From Bradyrhizobium diazoefficiens (GTDB lineage: Bacteria > Pseudomonadota > Alphaproteobacteria > Rhizobiales > Xanthobacteraceae): a stretch of 64,000 bases of DNA. Positions 26,386 to 36,113 of the stretch are shown piece by piece. A model generated the notes under the pieces. That model ran no database searches. It was not told the DNA's origin and was given only the letters and a program-made list of their open reading frames with translations. The position numbers were made by a program, and so were the translations under genes. Location: positions 7,530,501 through 7,594,500 of the forward strand of contig NZ_CP067102.1 of assembly GCF_016616885.1 (NCBI RefSeq). Reading direction: 5' to 3'. Position 1 is the first letter of the stretch. Every line of letters begins with the position of its first letter.

Positions 26386-27840
26386 TCAGAACGAGCCCAG
26401 CGCGTCTCCCAGCGCAATCACGGCCACCAGCGCCAGCAGCGACGTCACGATACCCACCATCACGATGTCCAGATAGCTGTCGCGATGGGTCAGGCCGCAG
26501 ATCGCGAGCAGGCTGACTACCGCGCCATTGTGCGGCAGGATGTCCAGCGTCCCCGAACCGATCACCGCAACACGATGCATCAGCGCAAGGTCGATGCCGG
26601 TGCGCGCGGCGAGCTCGACATAGGTCTGACCGAGCGCATCGAGCGCGATAGTCAGGCCGCCCGACGCCGAGCCGGTCAGCGCCGCCAGAATGTTGGTCGC
26701 GACCGCCAGCGACACCAGCGGGCCGCCTTCGATCGCAAGCACCCAGTCGCGCACAACCGTGAACGCCGGCAGCGCCGCCACGACCGCACCAAATCCGACC
26801 AGGCTCGCGACACTGAATGCCGGCAGCACCGACGCATTGGCGCCGGCATCCATGGTCTGCCGTAATGACGGCAAGCGAGCCCAGTTCAGCGCGATCGTCG
26901 TGACGATCGCCGCGGTCAGGGCGACCGCGACCGACCAGACACCCGCGACGGCGGCGAGCGACGTTTCGCCAAAACGCTGCTCGGCGAGATAGCCGACGTC
27001 CAGCCGCGGCAGCACCGCGAGAGACATCGTGAGATTGACGGCCACGACGACGATCAGCGGCAGGATGGCGCTCACGACCGGCGAGGGCTCGCTGCTGCGA
27101 TGGCCGTGCTTCATCTCCGCCGGATCGAACTCCCGTGCCGTCGTCGCGCGTTCGCGCACGAGCTCGTCGGATGCGGCGCGATCAGTCGCATCCGCGACAT
27201 CATCACCATAACCCTCCCCGGCGTACCTAGCCTTGGCCTCGGCGCGATGCAGCCACCACAATCCCGTTCCGAGCATGACGAGGGAGGCCATGATCCCGAG
27301 GCCCGGCGCGGCAAAGGGTGTCGTACCGAAGAACGGCATCGGAATCGCATTCTGGATCGAGGGCGTACCCGGCAAGGCCGACATGGTGAAGGTCGACGTG
27401 CCCAGAACGATCGTGGCCGGAATCAACCGGCGCGGAATCGCGGCGGCACGAAACAGCGAGCGGGCCATCGGCACGATGACGAAGAACGCGACGAACAGGC
27501 TGACGCCGCCATAGGTGACGAGCGCGCCGGCCAGCACGACCGCTGGGATCGCGCGGCGCTCTCCGAGACGCTTGGCGATGAAGGCAGCAACCGCCGTCAC
27601 CGCGCCGCTATCGTCCATCAGCTTGCCGAAGACGGCACCGAGCAGGAAGATCGGGAAGAATTGCGCCAGAAATCCCGCCGCATTGACCATGAAAACCTGG
27701 GTCAGGTTCGCAAGCAGCGGCTCGCCACCGAACAGCGCGGCGACGAGCGCGGCGAATGGCGCCAGCAGGAGCACGCTCCAGCCGCGAAAGGCAAACAGGA
27801 CGAGCAGGCCGAGCCCGACGAAGAGGCCGAGAAGACCCAT
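26386..27840 (-). CDS. GntP-family permease
   Basis: A 484-residue inner-membrane protein with about 12 hydrophobic helices, of the gluconate permease/ion transporter superfamily. Family blocks are FLLGAVFGKLMDDSGAVTAVAAFI, STFTMSALPGTPSIQNAIPM and GSGTLDILPHNGAVVSLLAICGLTH. Such permeases carry gluconate or hydroxy acids (including 3-hydroxybutyrate) with protons; the substrate here is not shown by sequence. It follows the patatin gene by 3 bp. Confidence 0.88.
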   Translation of the reverse strand: MGLLGLFVGLGLLVLFAFRGWSVLLLAPFAALVAALFGGEPLLANLTQVFMVNAAGFLAQFFPIFLLGAVFGKLMDDSGAVTAVAAFIAKRLGERRAIPAVVLAGALVTYGGVSLFVAFFVIVPMARSLFRAAAIPRRLIPATIVLGTSTFTMSALPGTPSIQNAIPMPFFGTTPFAAPGLGIMASLVMLGTGLWWLHRAEAKARYAGEGYGDDVADATDRAASDELVRERATTAREFDPAEMKHGHRSSEPSPVVSAILPLIVVVAVNLTMSLAVLPRLDVGYLAEQRFGETSLAAVAGVWSVAVALTAAIVTTIALNWARLPSLRQTMDAGANASVLPAFSVASLVGFGAVVAALPAFTVVRDWVLAIEGGPLVSLAVATNILAALTGSASGGLTIALDALGQTYVELAARTGIDLALMHRVAVIGSGTLDILPHNGAVVSLLAICGLTHRDSYLDIVMVGIVTSLLALVAVIALGDALGSF

Positions 27841-27843
27841 GCC

Positions 27844-28863
27844 TCAGCACTCCGACAGCAGGACATCGAGATCGGCAGTCGATTGCCGGCCGATATCCGC
27901 GCCGTGCTCGTCGAGGAAGGCGTCAGCGGCGATACGCCCCTCGGCGCGCAGCATCGAGACGAACTCCCATTCCGCATTGAGTTTCGACGATGCGCCGAAC
28001 TTCGCCAGCATGTCGCTCTTGATCCGATGCGTCCGCATCCTGGCCCAGCGCGCGCCCTCGCCGCTGCCGGGATCGGCCGCCTGGCGCAGCAGCGCGATCA
28101 TGCGCAGTTCCTTCATCAGCGGCGAGTTGAAGGAAATCTCGTTGAGCCGATTGAGGATCTCCGCGGCCGTCCGCGGCGCCTCCAGCCGCTCGGTCGGATT
28201 GATCTGAACGAGAATGGTGTCGTGCGCGTCGCTCTCGCGGACCAGCGGCGTGATGGTCGGGTTACCGGCGTAGCCGCCGTCCCAATAAGACTCGCCGTCG
28301 ATCTCGATCGCGCGGAACATGGTCGGCAGACAGGCCGACGCCAGCAGCACATCCGCCGTGATCTCGGCGTTGCGGAAGATGCGGCCGCGGCCGGTGCGCA
28401 CCCGCGTCGCGGTGACGAAGAGCTGGATCGGCGAGCGCGCGAGCCGCTCGAAATCGATGCTCTCGGCCAGCACCGCGCGCAGTGGATTATAACCCATCGG
28501 ATTGAGATCGTAGGGCGACAGCACCCGCGACATCAGGTCGGTCAGGATGTAGAACGGCGACGTATCGAGCGTCCAGCGCCCCATCAACCGATCGAACGGC
28601 GAACGCTGCAGCGGGCTGAAGGCCGCCGCCTTCGAGACACGGCGCCAATATTGTTCGAGCGCATCGCGCGCGCCTTCGGCGCCGCCGGCCGTCCAGCCAT
28701 CCGCCAGCAACGCCGCATTCATCGCGCCGGCTGACGTTCCGGAGATCGCGGCGATGGTCAGCCACTTCTCCTCAAGCAAGCGGTCAAGCACACCCCAGGC
28801 GAAAGCGCCGTGCGAACCGCCGCCTTGGAGCGCGAGGTCGATTAGTACGGCGTCCCGTTCCAT
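27844..28863 (-). CDS. Patatin-like phospholipase
   Basis: A 339-residue lipid acyl hydrolase. Oxyanion motif GGGSHGAF (about residue 15), nucleophile elbow GTSAGAM (about 42), and catalytic aspartate in WDGGYAGNP (about 206) are all present, so it should be active. The start at 28863 (MERDAVLIDLAL) is chosen over an ATG nine codons earlier. It is the first gene of a pair with the GntP permease. Bacterial patatins of this type may also act as esterases on polyhydroxybutyrate-related or membrane lipids. Confidence 0.9.
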   Translation of the reverse strand: MERDAVLIDLALQGGGSHGAFAWGVLDRLLEEKWLTIAAISGTSAGAMNAALLADGWTAGGAEGARDALEQYWRRVSKAAAFSPLQRSPFDRLMGRWTLDTSPFYILTDLMSRVLSPYDLNPMGYNPLRAVLAESIDFERLARSPIQLFVTATRVRTGRGRIFRNAEITADVLLASACLPTMFRAIEIDGESYWDGGYAGNPTITPLVRESDAHDTILVQINPTERLEAPRTAAEILNRLNEISFNSPLMKELRMIALLRQAADPGSGEGARWARMRTHRIKSDMLAKFGASSKLNAEWEFVSMLRAEGRIAADAFLDEHGADIGRQSTADLDVLLSEC

Positions 28864-28978
28864 GGCGGCACCCACGCAACTGAAGCTCAAATTCGACGCA
28901 AATTATCACGCGCCGAGGATGAGGGCAGTCTAGAGAGCTGTAGCCACGTGATGCAACCGGAACGTGACGCCCTGCCGT

Positions 28979-30223
28979 TTAATGCTCGAATACCAGCCGC
29001 GCGCCAACCGTGCCCTCGAGCGCGCTGATCTGCGCCAGCAGCGCGCCTGAATCCTCGCCGCCGAGATCGGCGTCCAGCACGACGTAACCGAGGTCACCCG
29101 CGGTCTCCAGATATTGCGCGGCGATGTTGATGTCGCGCTGGAGGAAGACCTCGTTCAGCCGGCGCAACATGCCCGGCACGTTGCGATGGACGTGGCTGAA
29201 GCGCACGCCGGAGGGACGCAAATGCAGCTGCACCTCCGGAAAATTCACCGCGCCCATGGTCGATCCGGTGATGAAATAGTCCACCAGCTTGCGCGCGACC
29301 TCGCCACCGATACGCTCCTGCGCCTCCTCGGTCGAGCCGCCGACATGCGGCGTGAGGATGACGTTGCCGAGACCCTGCATCGGGCTCTTGAAGCGCTCCG
29401 AGTTCGAGGACGGCTCGACTGGAAACACGTCGATGGCGGCACCGGCGATGTGGCCGTCACGCAGTGCGCCGGCAAGCGCATCGAGATCGACCACCGTGCC
29501 GCGGCTGTTGTTGATCAGGAACGAGCCCGGCTTCATCGCCCACAGTTCCCTCTCGCCGATCATGCCTGATGTCTCCGGCGTTTCCGGCACATGCAGGCTG
29601 ACGACGTCGCTCTGCGCCAGCAGCTCGTCCAGCTTCTCGACCGGCTCGGTATTGCCGTGGCGGAGCTTGTCGGTGCGATCGTAATAGATCACCCGCATGC
29701 CCATGGCTTCGGCGAGCGTCGAGAGCTGCGAGCCGATATTGCCATAGCCGATGATGCCGAGCGTGCGGCCACGCACCTCGCGGCTGCCCGCCGCCGACTT
29801 GTCCCAGCCGCCGTCATGGGCCGACACCGAGCGCGGAAAGATCTGCCGCAGCAGCATCACGATCTCGCCGATCACGAGCTCGGCGACGCTGCGCGTGTTG
29901 GAGAACGGCGCGTTGAACACGGGAATGCCGCGCTTGCGCGCCGCCAGCAGATCGACCTGGTTGGTGCCGACACTGAAGCAGCCGACCGCGAGCAGCCCGT
30001 CCGCGGCTTCCAGCACCTCGTCGGTGATCTGGGTGCGGGAGCGGATGCCGAGCAGCGAGACGCCCTTGAGCGCCTGGCGCAGCGCCTCGCCATCCAGCGC
30101 CTTGGTCAGGCGCTCGACATTGCTGAAGCCCGCGCTCCTGAACAGGTCCACGGCGCTGTCGTTGACACCTTCAAGCAGCAGCGCCTTCGCGCTCCGCTCA
30201 GGGCTTTGGCCTGGGGCTGGCAT
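28979..30223 (-). CDS. serA: D-3-phosphoglycerate dehydrogenase
   Basis: First enzyme of serine synthesis, oxidising 3-phosphoglycerate with NAD. The 414-residue form matches the E. coli-type enzyme with a C-terminal ACT domain. NAD motif GIIGYGNIGSQLS (about residue 160), catalytic NNSRGTVVD and TPHVGGSTEEAQ, and the ACT end (INIAAQYLETAGDLGYVVLDAD) are visible. The start at 30223 fits the family; longer in-frame readings to 30340 lack similarity. Confidence 0.92.
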   Translation of the reverse strand: MPAPGQSPERSAKALLLEGVNDSAVDLFRSAGFSNVERLTKALDGEALRQALKGVSLLGIRSRTQITDEVLEAADGLLAVGCFSVGTNQVDLLAARKRGIPVFNAPFSNTRSVAELVIGEIVMLLRQIFPRSVSAHDGGWDKSAAGSREVRGRTLGIIGYGNIGSQLSTLAEAMGMRVIYYDRTDKLRHGNTEPVEKLDELLAQSDVVSLHVPETPETSGMIGERELWAMKPGSFLINNSRGTVVDLDALAGALRDGHIAGAAIDVFPVEPSSNSERFKSPMQGLGNVILTPHVGGSTEEAQERIGGEVARKLVDYFITGSTMGAVNFPEVQLHLRPSGVRFSHVHRNVPGMLRRLNEVFLQRDINIAAQYLETAGDLGYVVLDADLGGEDSGALLAQISALEGTVGARLVFEH

Positions 30224-30370
30224 AATATCTCCATGAATGGCGGCTTTGCCGCAGCTCATAGACCGCGGACGACGCACAGCACAATAGGGTTTGGATATGG
30301 GATTTCGCTTCGCACCGTCCAGATGACGCACTACAAGCATACCGAAACGGCCGGAAAATCCGCCTTCGCC

Positions 30371-30775
30371 CTATATCAGCGGCTCGCCCATGCCCCGGAG
30401 CTTGATCTCGATCAGGCCGTATTGCTGGTCGAGCAGCGCCTTGAAGCTGTCGAGCGGCATGTCGCCGGCGCGCTGGCCTTTGTGCCAGTCACTGACCTGG
30501 CACATGGTGCAGCGAAAATCGCAGCGGCTGACATTCTCGATGTCGAGCTTGATCGGCAGATAGTCGACGATTCTGCGGTCGGTCCGCGCGCGCAGATATT
30601 TTTCATAATTGGCGCGCCGGCGCGGATCGAAGGCGAGCGCGCGCTCGCGCTGGGCGGCGTAGGCGGCAGAGCCCATCGACGGTTCCGGCGCCGGCAGGTT
30701 GCGCAGGAAAGCGGCGCTTGCGGCTGCATCTTGCGTCGAGACTGGTCGTTCGATCGTGTCGGCGTCGTGAGCCAT
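30371..30775 (-). pseudogene. Truncated radical SAM protein
   Basis: The 134-residue reading ends soon after the radical SAM cluster motif CDFRCTMC (about residue 86) and the segment EIKLRGMGEPLI. Intact radical SAM proteins go on for 150 or more residues with the SAM-binding strands, which are missing in the next 150 bp. A deletion or recombination near 30371, between this gene and serA, is the simplest reading. It is tightly linked to the rhodanese gene upstream (114 bp). No activity is expected unless a partner supplies the barrel. Confidence 0.7.
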
Positions 30776-30889
30776 TTGCGTCCGTCGCGGCGGGATCCCG
30801 GGGAGCCGGGATGTCTGAGCAGAACGCAAGACTGACTCGGGTTAAAATCGACCACCCCGCACAACTGCGGTGGATCAACGCCATCGCGC

Positions 30890-32122
30890 TCAGATCACAT
30901 AGAATCCGTGCGTGCCGTCGCGGCGGAGCTGGTCGACAAGGCCGTATTCCCACTCGAGATAGGCCTGCATCGCGCGCTCGGCGATGTCGGTTCCCTCATA
31001 GGGGCGGCGGTAGCGATGCGCGGGGTCGGGCTTCGGCAGCACGCGCGGCGGACCGACCTCGAGCGTGCCGGCATAACCGCCTTCAAGCACATAGACCTCC
31101 CAGCCCATCTGCGCGAGCCAGGAGGCCGTCATGTCGGCGCGCACGCCCTTGTCATCGGTCAGCAGGATGCGTGCGCCGCGTACAGGCGCGGCCATGTCGG
31201 TCTCCTGCACAAGCTGGCCGCCCGGATAGTGGCGGAAGCCCGGGAGATGACCGGCCGTATACTCCTCCGCGTCGCGCACGTCGAAGCGATAGAGCGTGCG
31301 GTTGGTCTCAGCGACCAGTGTCGACATCTCGCCCGCGCCGATATGGCGGACGCCGGCGCGATAGGCGACGTCGCGGGCCTTGGCCGGCCCGCCTTCGAAC
31401 GGCCCGATCGCGCCGCGCCGGTCAGCACCATGAGCCAGCGTGTGCCGCGCCAGCGTCCAGCCGATCGTGCCGTTGCGCAGCGCCCGTACCTTATTGGGCA
31501 CGCCGGCATTGATCAGCGACTGAGTGCCGATGATCGAGCGGGTGCGGCCGGCGCAATTGACGATGATGGTGGTGTCGGGATCGGGCGCGGCCTGGCCGGC
31601 ACGCAGCACCAGCTCCGCACCGGGCACGCTGACCGAGCCCGGAATGTTCATGGTCGCATATTCGTCGAAGCGGCGGACGTCGAGGATGGCAATATTGGCC
31701 CTGTCGGCGATCAGTTTTGCTACCTCGTCGGCGCTGAAGGACGGCGTGTGACGACGCGCCTCGACCAACTCGCCGAACGCCTTTGAATAGGAATTGACGT
31801 CTTCGAACACCTCATAGCCCGCCGCGCGCCAGGCCTTCAGCCCGCCATCGAGCGCACGGACATTGCTGTAGCCGAGTGCCGCCAGGCGTTCGACGCCTGC
31901 CGCAACCAGCCCCTCGCCGTCATCAAAGAGCACGACCGGCACGTCCTTGCGCGGCAGCCTCACCGCGGCCTCGATCTCGATCCGGTCCGCGGCCATGTTG
32001 GCGGCGAACAGCGGATGGCCGGTGGCGAAGGCGGCCTCATGCCTGAGATCGAGCAGCGCGATCTCCTCGCGCAACAGCAGCGCGCGACGGATATCGGCGG
32101 GAGTGACGGAGGGAAAATTCAT
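30890..32122 (-). CDS. Three-domain rhodanese-like sulfurtransferase
   Basis: A 410-residue cytosolic protein with three rhodanese folds (about 1-105, 125-235, 265-375). Only the middle domain keeps the cysteine loop (IIVNCAGRTRS), so it should carry the persulfide; the first (VLFDDGEG) and third (LLTDDKGV) lack cysteine. It probably moves sulfane sulfur, as other thiosulfate sulfurtransferases do. The truncated radical SAM gene follows on the same strand. Confidence 0.88.
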   Translation of the reverse strand: MNFPSVTPADIRRALLLREEIALLDLRHEAAFATGHPLFAANMAADRIEIEAAVRLPRKDVPVVLFDDGEGLVAAGVERLAALGYSNVRALDGGLKAWRAAGYEVFEDVNSYSKAFGELVEARRHTPSFSADEVAKLIADRANIAILDVRRFDEYATMNIPGSVSVPGAELVLRAGQAAPDPDTTIIVNCAGRTRSIIGTQSLINAGVPNKVRALRNGTIGWTLARHTLAHGADRRGAIGPFEGGPAKARDVAYRAGVRHIGAGEMSTLVAETNRTLYRFDVRDAEEYTAGHLPGFRHYPGGQLVQETDMAAPVRGARILLTDDKGVRADMTASWLAQMGWEVYVLEGGYAGTLEVGPPRVLPKPDPAHRYRRPYEGTDIAERAMQAYLEWEYGLVDQLRRDGTHGFYVI

Positions 32123-32199
32123 GGCGTGAACCCGAACAAGGACGTGCCACCGGTTTTTGAACGATTGTCGCGGCGTTGGCTAGCCTTTCCGGCAGCAAC

Positions 32200-33420
32200 T
32201 CACTCGCCGGGAACGAGTCGTCCGAGCGGCGGCTGCGCCGGGCGCCGCAACTTGCGGCGCGACAGATACAAGAGCACGCCGGTGATCGCAAACAGCGGCA
32301 TCAGCGCCGCCGCGATCATGAACGCGAGCTTGCCGGGCCAGCCCAGGACCGCGCCGCGGTGGATGTCGAGCACGCTCGCAATCGTCTTCTCGCCAAGCGT
32401 CTTGTCGGCATAGCGCTCTGCGGAGACCACTTGGCCGGTGACGGCGTCGATGCGGAACTCATCGCGCATGGACTCGAGCGCGGAATCCTTCGGCCACGAC
32501 CGGATCCGCATCACCGTGCCCGGGCCGGCCGGGAGCGTCAGCTGCGCCCTGGCGAAACCGCCGCTCTCCTCATGCCGGAGGGTCGACCATGCGCGATCGA
32601 ACCCGACCGGCTGAGCCGGTTCGCGATGGCCGGGGGGACGCGAGTGCTTCGGCTGCATCTTCGCCGCCGCCTCATGCGGACGCGACAGCAGCCAGACCAC
32701 GCCATCCTTGTACCAGTCGAACGAGTACCAGAGCCCGGTCAGCGCCATCACGAGATAGATCGGAAGAACCCAGGTGCCGATGACGGCGTGTAGCGAGCGA
32801 TGCAGGCCGCGGCCGCTGAGCCCGAGATTCGGCCTCAGCCACATCTTCACGCTGCTGGCGCGGCGCGGCCAGCGCAGCACAAGCCCTGAGATCAGCATCA
32901 CGATCAGGCTCAGCGCGGCAACGCCGGTAATCTGACGCCCCCAGCCTTTCGCATCGCCAGGAATGAGCAGCCAGCGATGCAGCATGCGCACCGTTGCGAA
33001 GAAGTCCTCGCCGCGCGGAACGCCAAGCACGTGGCCATCATAGGGATCGAGAAAGAGCGAGGATGGCCGCGCGCCCTGCTCGTCGCGGGCGAAGCGAACA
33101 TGCACGGCCGCCGACGGATCGCTCGACAGCGTGATGGCCGCAACCTTGCCGGCATCCGGCACCACCTTCAGCCGCGCCACCAGCTCATCCGGCAGCAGCG
33201 CCGGCGTTGTCCGGGGCACGACCTGCATGATGGAAGCGTTCAGATGGTCGACGATCTCGTCCTCAAAGCTCATGATCACGCCAGTCAGCGCGATCAGGGA
33301 GAACACCAGCGCGAGCACGAGGCCTGCAATGGAATGGGCCTGGAACAGCGCCGCCTTGATGGTGTGCCCGGGCCTATGCATCGGCGCAGGCCCTTCCGGC
33401 CGGAATGACCGAACCATCAT
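32200..33420 (-). CDS. PepSY-associated membrane protein of iron uptake
   Basis: A 406-residue inner-membrane protein with four helices and two periplasmic PepSY-like regions. AHSIAGLVLALVFSLIALTGVIMSFEDEI, MLHRWLL and LHAVIGTWVLPIYLVMALTGLWYSF are typical of the family that sits beside TonB siderophore receptors and is thought to reduce ferric siderophores. The start may be ATG 33420 or the second at 33381 (MHRPGHTIKA). It begins 24 bp after the TonB receptor gene, so the two form an operon. Confidence 0.87.
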   Translation of the reverse strand: MMVRSFRPEGPAPMHRPGHTIKAALFQAHSIAGLVLALVFSLIALTGVIMSFEDEIVDHLNASIMQVVPRTTPALLPDELVARLKVVPDAGKVAAITLSSDPSAAVHVRFARDEQGARPSSLFLDPYDGHVLGVPRGEDFFATVRMLHRWLLIPGDAKGWGRQITGVAALSLIVMLISGLVLRWPRRASSVKMWLRPNLGLSGRGLHRSLHAVIGTWVLPIYLVMALTGLWYSFDWYKDGVVWLLSRPHEAAAKMQPKHSRPPGHREPAQPVGFDRAWSTLRHEESGGFARAQLTLPAGPGTVMRIRSWPKDSALESMRDEFRIDAVTGQVVSAERYADKTLGEKTIASVLDIHRGAVLGWPGKLAFMIAAALMPLFAITGVLLYLSRRKLRRPAQPPLGRLVPGE

Positions 33421-33444
33421 CGTCTTTTGCGCCGCACCCCATCG

Positions 33445-35763
33445 CTAGAACTTCACCGTTGCCGACAGCGAGATGCGACGGCCATCGCCCAACGCGACGT
33501 TCAGGGCGTTTCCGGTGCTGGAGGTGTAGTAGACCTTGTCGAACAGATTCTTGACGTTGAACTGATAGGTCACAGGCACCTTGTCGACCTTGGTGTCGTA
33601 GGTCGCAAAGATGTCCGCGACTGTATAGGCCGGCATGAAGAACGTGTTGGCGGAGTCGCCGGGCCTATCACCGATATAGTGTGCGCCGCCGCCGACGCGC
33701 AGGCGTCCGGGCAGCCGGTCGCCGAAATCATAGGCGAGATAGAGCGAAGCCGTGTTCATCGCGGCGTTGAACAATTTTGCATTGCCAACAACGGGATCGT
33801 TGATCAGGCGGGCATCGGTGTAGCCATAACTTCCGATCATGCTCCATTCGTCGGTCAACCTCCCAGTGACGTCCAGTTCGACACCGCGCGACCGGGCCGC
33901 ACCGGAGGTGCGCGCCGCCGACTTGCCGCCGCCGATGTCATCCAGCACCAGCACGTTCTTCTTCTGGATGTCGTAGACCGCCAGGGTGCCCGACAGCCGC
34001 TTGTTGACGTCGAACTTCAGGCCGGTCTCCCACTGCGTTCCCTCTTCAGGGGCGATGGTGGAGTCGACGACGAAGCCGGTTGTGAACGCTGCGATAACCG
34101 ATGTTGGCTTCAGCGACTGCGTATAGCTCACGTAATATGAGAGCTGATCGCTCAGCTTGACGATGACGCCACCGAGCGGCAGCACCTTGTCGCCTGCCAG
34201 ATTGGTGTTGGTGATGAACAGAGGCCGGCCCTTTCCGGCAAGCTGCTCGTATTCCATCCAACGCACGCCGCCCACCACGGACAGCCAGTTGGTCAGATGG
34301 AACGTATCCTGGGCGAAGAAGCCGCGGGTGCCGAGCTTGTCGGTCTGCTCACTGTCGGTCGCCGAAACGGTCGTGCCCGGTGTGACCAGTCCATAGACCG
34401 GATTGTAGAAATTGAAGCTCGGCGTGGCCTGGCGAATCAGATCGTGGCGATCGATCGTGCGATACATCGCGTCGCCGCCGAACAGGATCTCGTTGCGGAA
34501 GCCGCCGACCCAGACGTCACCTTGCAGATAGGAGGTGCCGTAGCCGGCGTTGCTCAGCGAGTTCTGGGTGCCGTCGTTGCTGCGGGTCTCGACGCCGGTC
34601 TTGGCGTCGACTTTGGTGATGCGAAGCTGGTTCGCGCTGAAAGTCTCGGTGTTGTAGCTGTAGGCCGCGGTGACCTTCCAATTGTCGTCGAGCTTCTGCT
34701 CGACCGAGCCCTGCACCAGGTCGGACGTACCCCACATGTTGTTGAAGGGCTCGTCGAGCCGGCGCGTCGCGGGGATCGCCAGCGGAGCACCGTTGACGAA
34801 GGCGGTGCCGCGGTCGAACGGAGTGATGAATTCGCGATGCTCGTAGGTGAGCTGAACCGTCGTGGTCTCGCCGTACCAGGCAAGCGACGGGTTCACGAGC
34901 ATTTCCCGATGGCGGCCGAAATTGCGCCAATAATCCTCGCTGACACCATAGCCAATGAAGCGATAGGCGAGACCGCCGTCACCGATCGGACCGGTGACGT
35001 CGAGGGTGCCGTCCGCGCCATTGCGATTGTTTGCGTAGGTCGAGCCGAGCAGCGTGACCGAGCCATGCTGATAGAGCTCCGGGCGCTTGCTGATGGTGTT
35101 GACGATGCCGCCGGGATCCATGATGCCGTAGAGCAGCGAGGCTGGTCCCTTCAGCACTTCCACGCTGTCGACCGCGGCGTTCAGGCTGCGGCCCTGCACC
35201 AGCGGCATGCCGTTGCGCATAATCGAGCCGTCGCGATTGTCGCCGAAGCCACGGCGGATCACCGCATCCTGGGTGCCGGCGAGCGTGTTGGTCTGGGTGA
35301 TGCCGCTGATGTTGACCAGCGCATCGTCGATGTTGCGCGGCAGTTGGTCCTTCAGGACCTGCGCGGGCACGACGTTAACGGATTGCGAGGTATCGAGCGG
35401 CGAAGCGCCCGAGCGCAGCGTGGTCGCGCTCGGCATCGCACGATAGCCGAGCTTTGCGGCCTGTTGTGCGGCGGCGTCCGCCGCAGCACGCTCGGACAGC
35501 GTCGGTGCTACGGGTGGACCGGCAGTCGGGCTACGGCGTGCGACTGCCTGCGTGCGCCGTTGGGACTGCTCCGACGCCCGCGCCGATTTCGGCCGCTGCG
35601 TTGGCGCATCAACATTCACCGGCGGCAGCGCCGTTTGTGCCTGCACGGTGGTGGAGTCGAAGGGGGCGAGCAGCACGGCCGCTCCGACGAGAAGACTAGC
35701 GCGGCGATTGCCGGCGCGATTTCGATGACCGCTGACACAACGGCCATCCACAGGAGCACGCAC
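33445..35763 (-). CDS. TonB-dependent siderophore receptor
   Basis: Outer-membrane receptor of about 772 residues. The signal peptide (ASLLVGAAVLLAPFDSTTVQA) leads into a proline/arginine-rich linker, a plug domain (SQSVNVVPAQVLKDQLPRNIDDAL; SVEVLKGPASLLYGIMDPGGIVN), and a 22-strand-type barrel ending in LSATVKF, the usual C-terminal phenylalanine. The plug is of the FhuA/FcuA ferrichrome-like type; the exact siderophore cannot be read. Start GTG 35763 is uncertain. An Irr-type iron control element lies about 93 bp upstream. Confidence 0.92.
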   Translation of the reverse strand: MRAPVDGRCVSGHRNRAGNRRASLLVGAAVLLAPFDSTTVQAQTALPPVNVDAPTQRPKSARASEQSQRRTQAVARRSPTAGPPVAPTLSERAAADAAAQQAAKLGYRAMPSATTLRSGASPLDTSQSVNVVPAQVLKDQLPRNIDDALVNISGITQTNTLAGTQDAVIRRGFGDNRDGSIMRNGMPLVQGRSLNAAVDSVEVLKGPASLLYGIMDPGGIVNTISKRPELYQHGSVTLLGSTYANNRNGADGTLDVTGPIGDGGLAYRFIGYGVSEDYWRNFGRHREMLVNPSLAWYGETTTVQLTYEHREFITPFDRGTAFVNGAPLAIPATRRLDEPFNNMWGTSDLVQGSVEQKLDDNWKVTAAYSYNTETFSANQLRITKVDAKTGVETRSNDGTQNSLSNAGYGTSYLQGDVWVGGFRNEILFGGDAMYRTIDRHDLIRQATPSFNFYNPVYGLVTPGTTVSATDSEQTDKLGTRGFFAQDTFHLTNWLSVVGGVRWMEYEQLAGKGRPLFITNTNLAGDKVLPLGGVIVKLSDQLSYYVSYTQSLKPTSVIAAFTTGFVVDSTIAPEEGTQWETGLKFDVNKRLSGTLAVYDIQKKNVLVLDDIGGGKSAARTSGAARSRGVELDVTGRLTDEWSMIGSYGYTDARLINDPVVGNAKLFNAAMNTASLYLAYDFGDRLPGRLRVGGGAHYIGDRPGDSANTFFMPAYTVADIFATYDTKVDKVPVTYQFNVKNLFDKVYYTSSTGNALNVALGDGRRISLSATVKF

Positions 35764-35855
35764 GTTCGATTCACTTCCAAGTCACAGCATTGAGTTGCCG
35801 CATCTACCAGCCGCTGCGAATGAAGAGAACCGTAGTTGGACTTGAATAGCTCTAG

Positions 35856-35872
35856 TGTTGAATCGTTCTAAG
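35856..35872 (-). promoter_or_regulatory. Putative Irr iron control element (ICE)
   Basis: TGTTGAATCGTTCTAAG matches 14 of 17 positions of the rhizobial ICE consensus (TTTRGAAYNRTTCYAAA). It lies about 93 bases before the receptor start. Irr regulates iron genes in Bradyrhizobium and relatives through such sites. Confidence 0.55.
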
Positions 35873-36059
35873 AGTGGGAACGATCGCGCAATCGTGCGGC
35901 GCCTGACGTTTTCGCCAGCAAGAACGGGACAGCGGGATTGGAACGCGCACGAAATGAGCGCACCTGCTCATTGTCGAAGCTGATGAGGTCATCGACGCGA
36001 CGCCATGTCGCACGAGAGCTCCGCGCTCGGGATTTCCGCTCACGTCATTTTGTTCAGAT

Positions 36060-36073
36060 TAACTGTACAGTTA
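36060..36073. promoter_or_regulatory. 14-bp perfect palindrome before the MarR operon
   Basis: TAACTGTACAGTTA, perfect, 41 bases before the MarR start. It is the best candidate for the autoregulatory site of that MarR protein. Confidence 0.55.
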
Positions 36074-36113
36074 TTCTTTGCAGATTACCTTCAGATATAC
36101 TATTCACTCCGCC

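Larger units (their letters stand above)
35764..36113. other. Divergent intergenic region between TonB receptor and MarR gene
   Basis: This 350-bp gap holds no gene. It contains the Irr-like box at 35856-35872 facing the receptor, and the palindrome at 36060-36073 before the MarR gene. I see nothing else in it. Confidence 0.7.

Noticed and set aside
34297..35793. 498-residue plus-strand open frame opposite the TonB receptor
   Set aside because: The minus strand has signal peptide, plug and barrel; the plus-strand frame has no family features.
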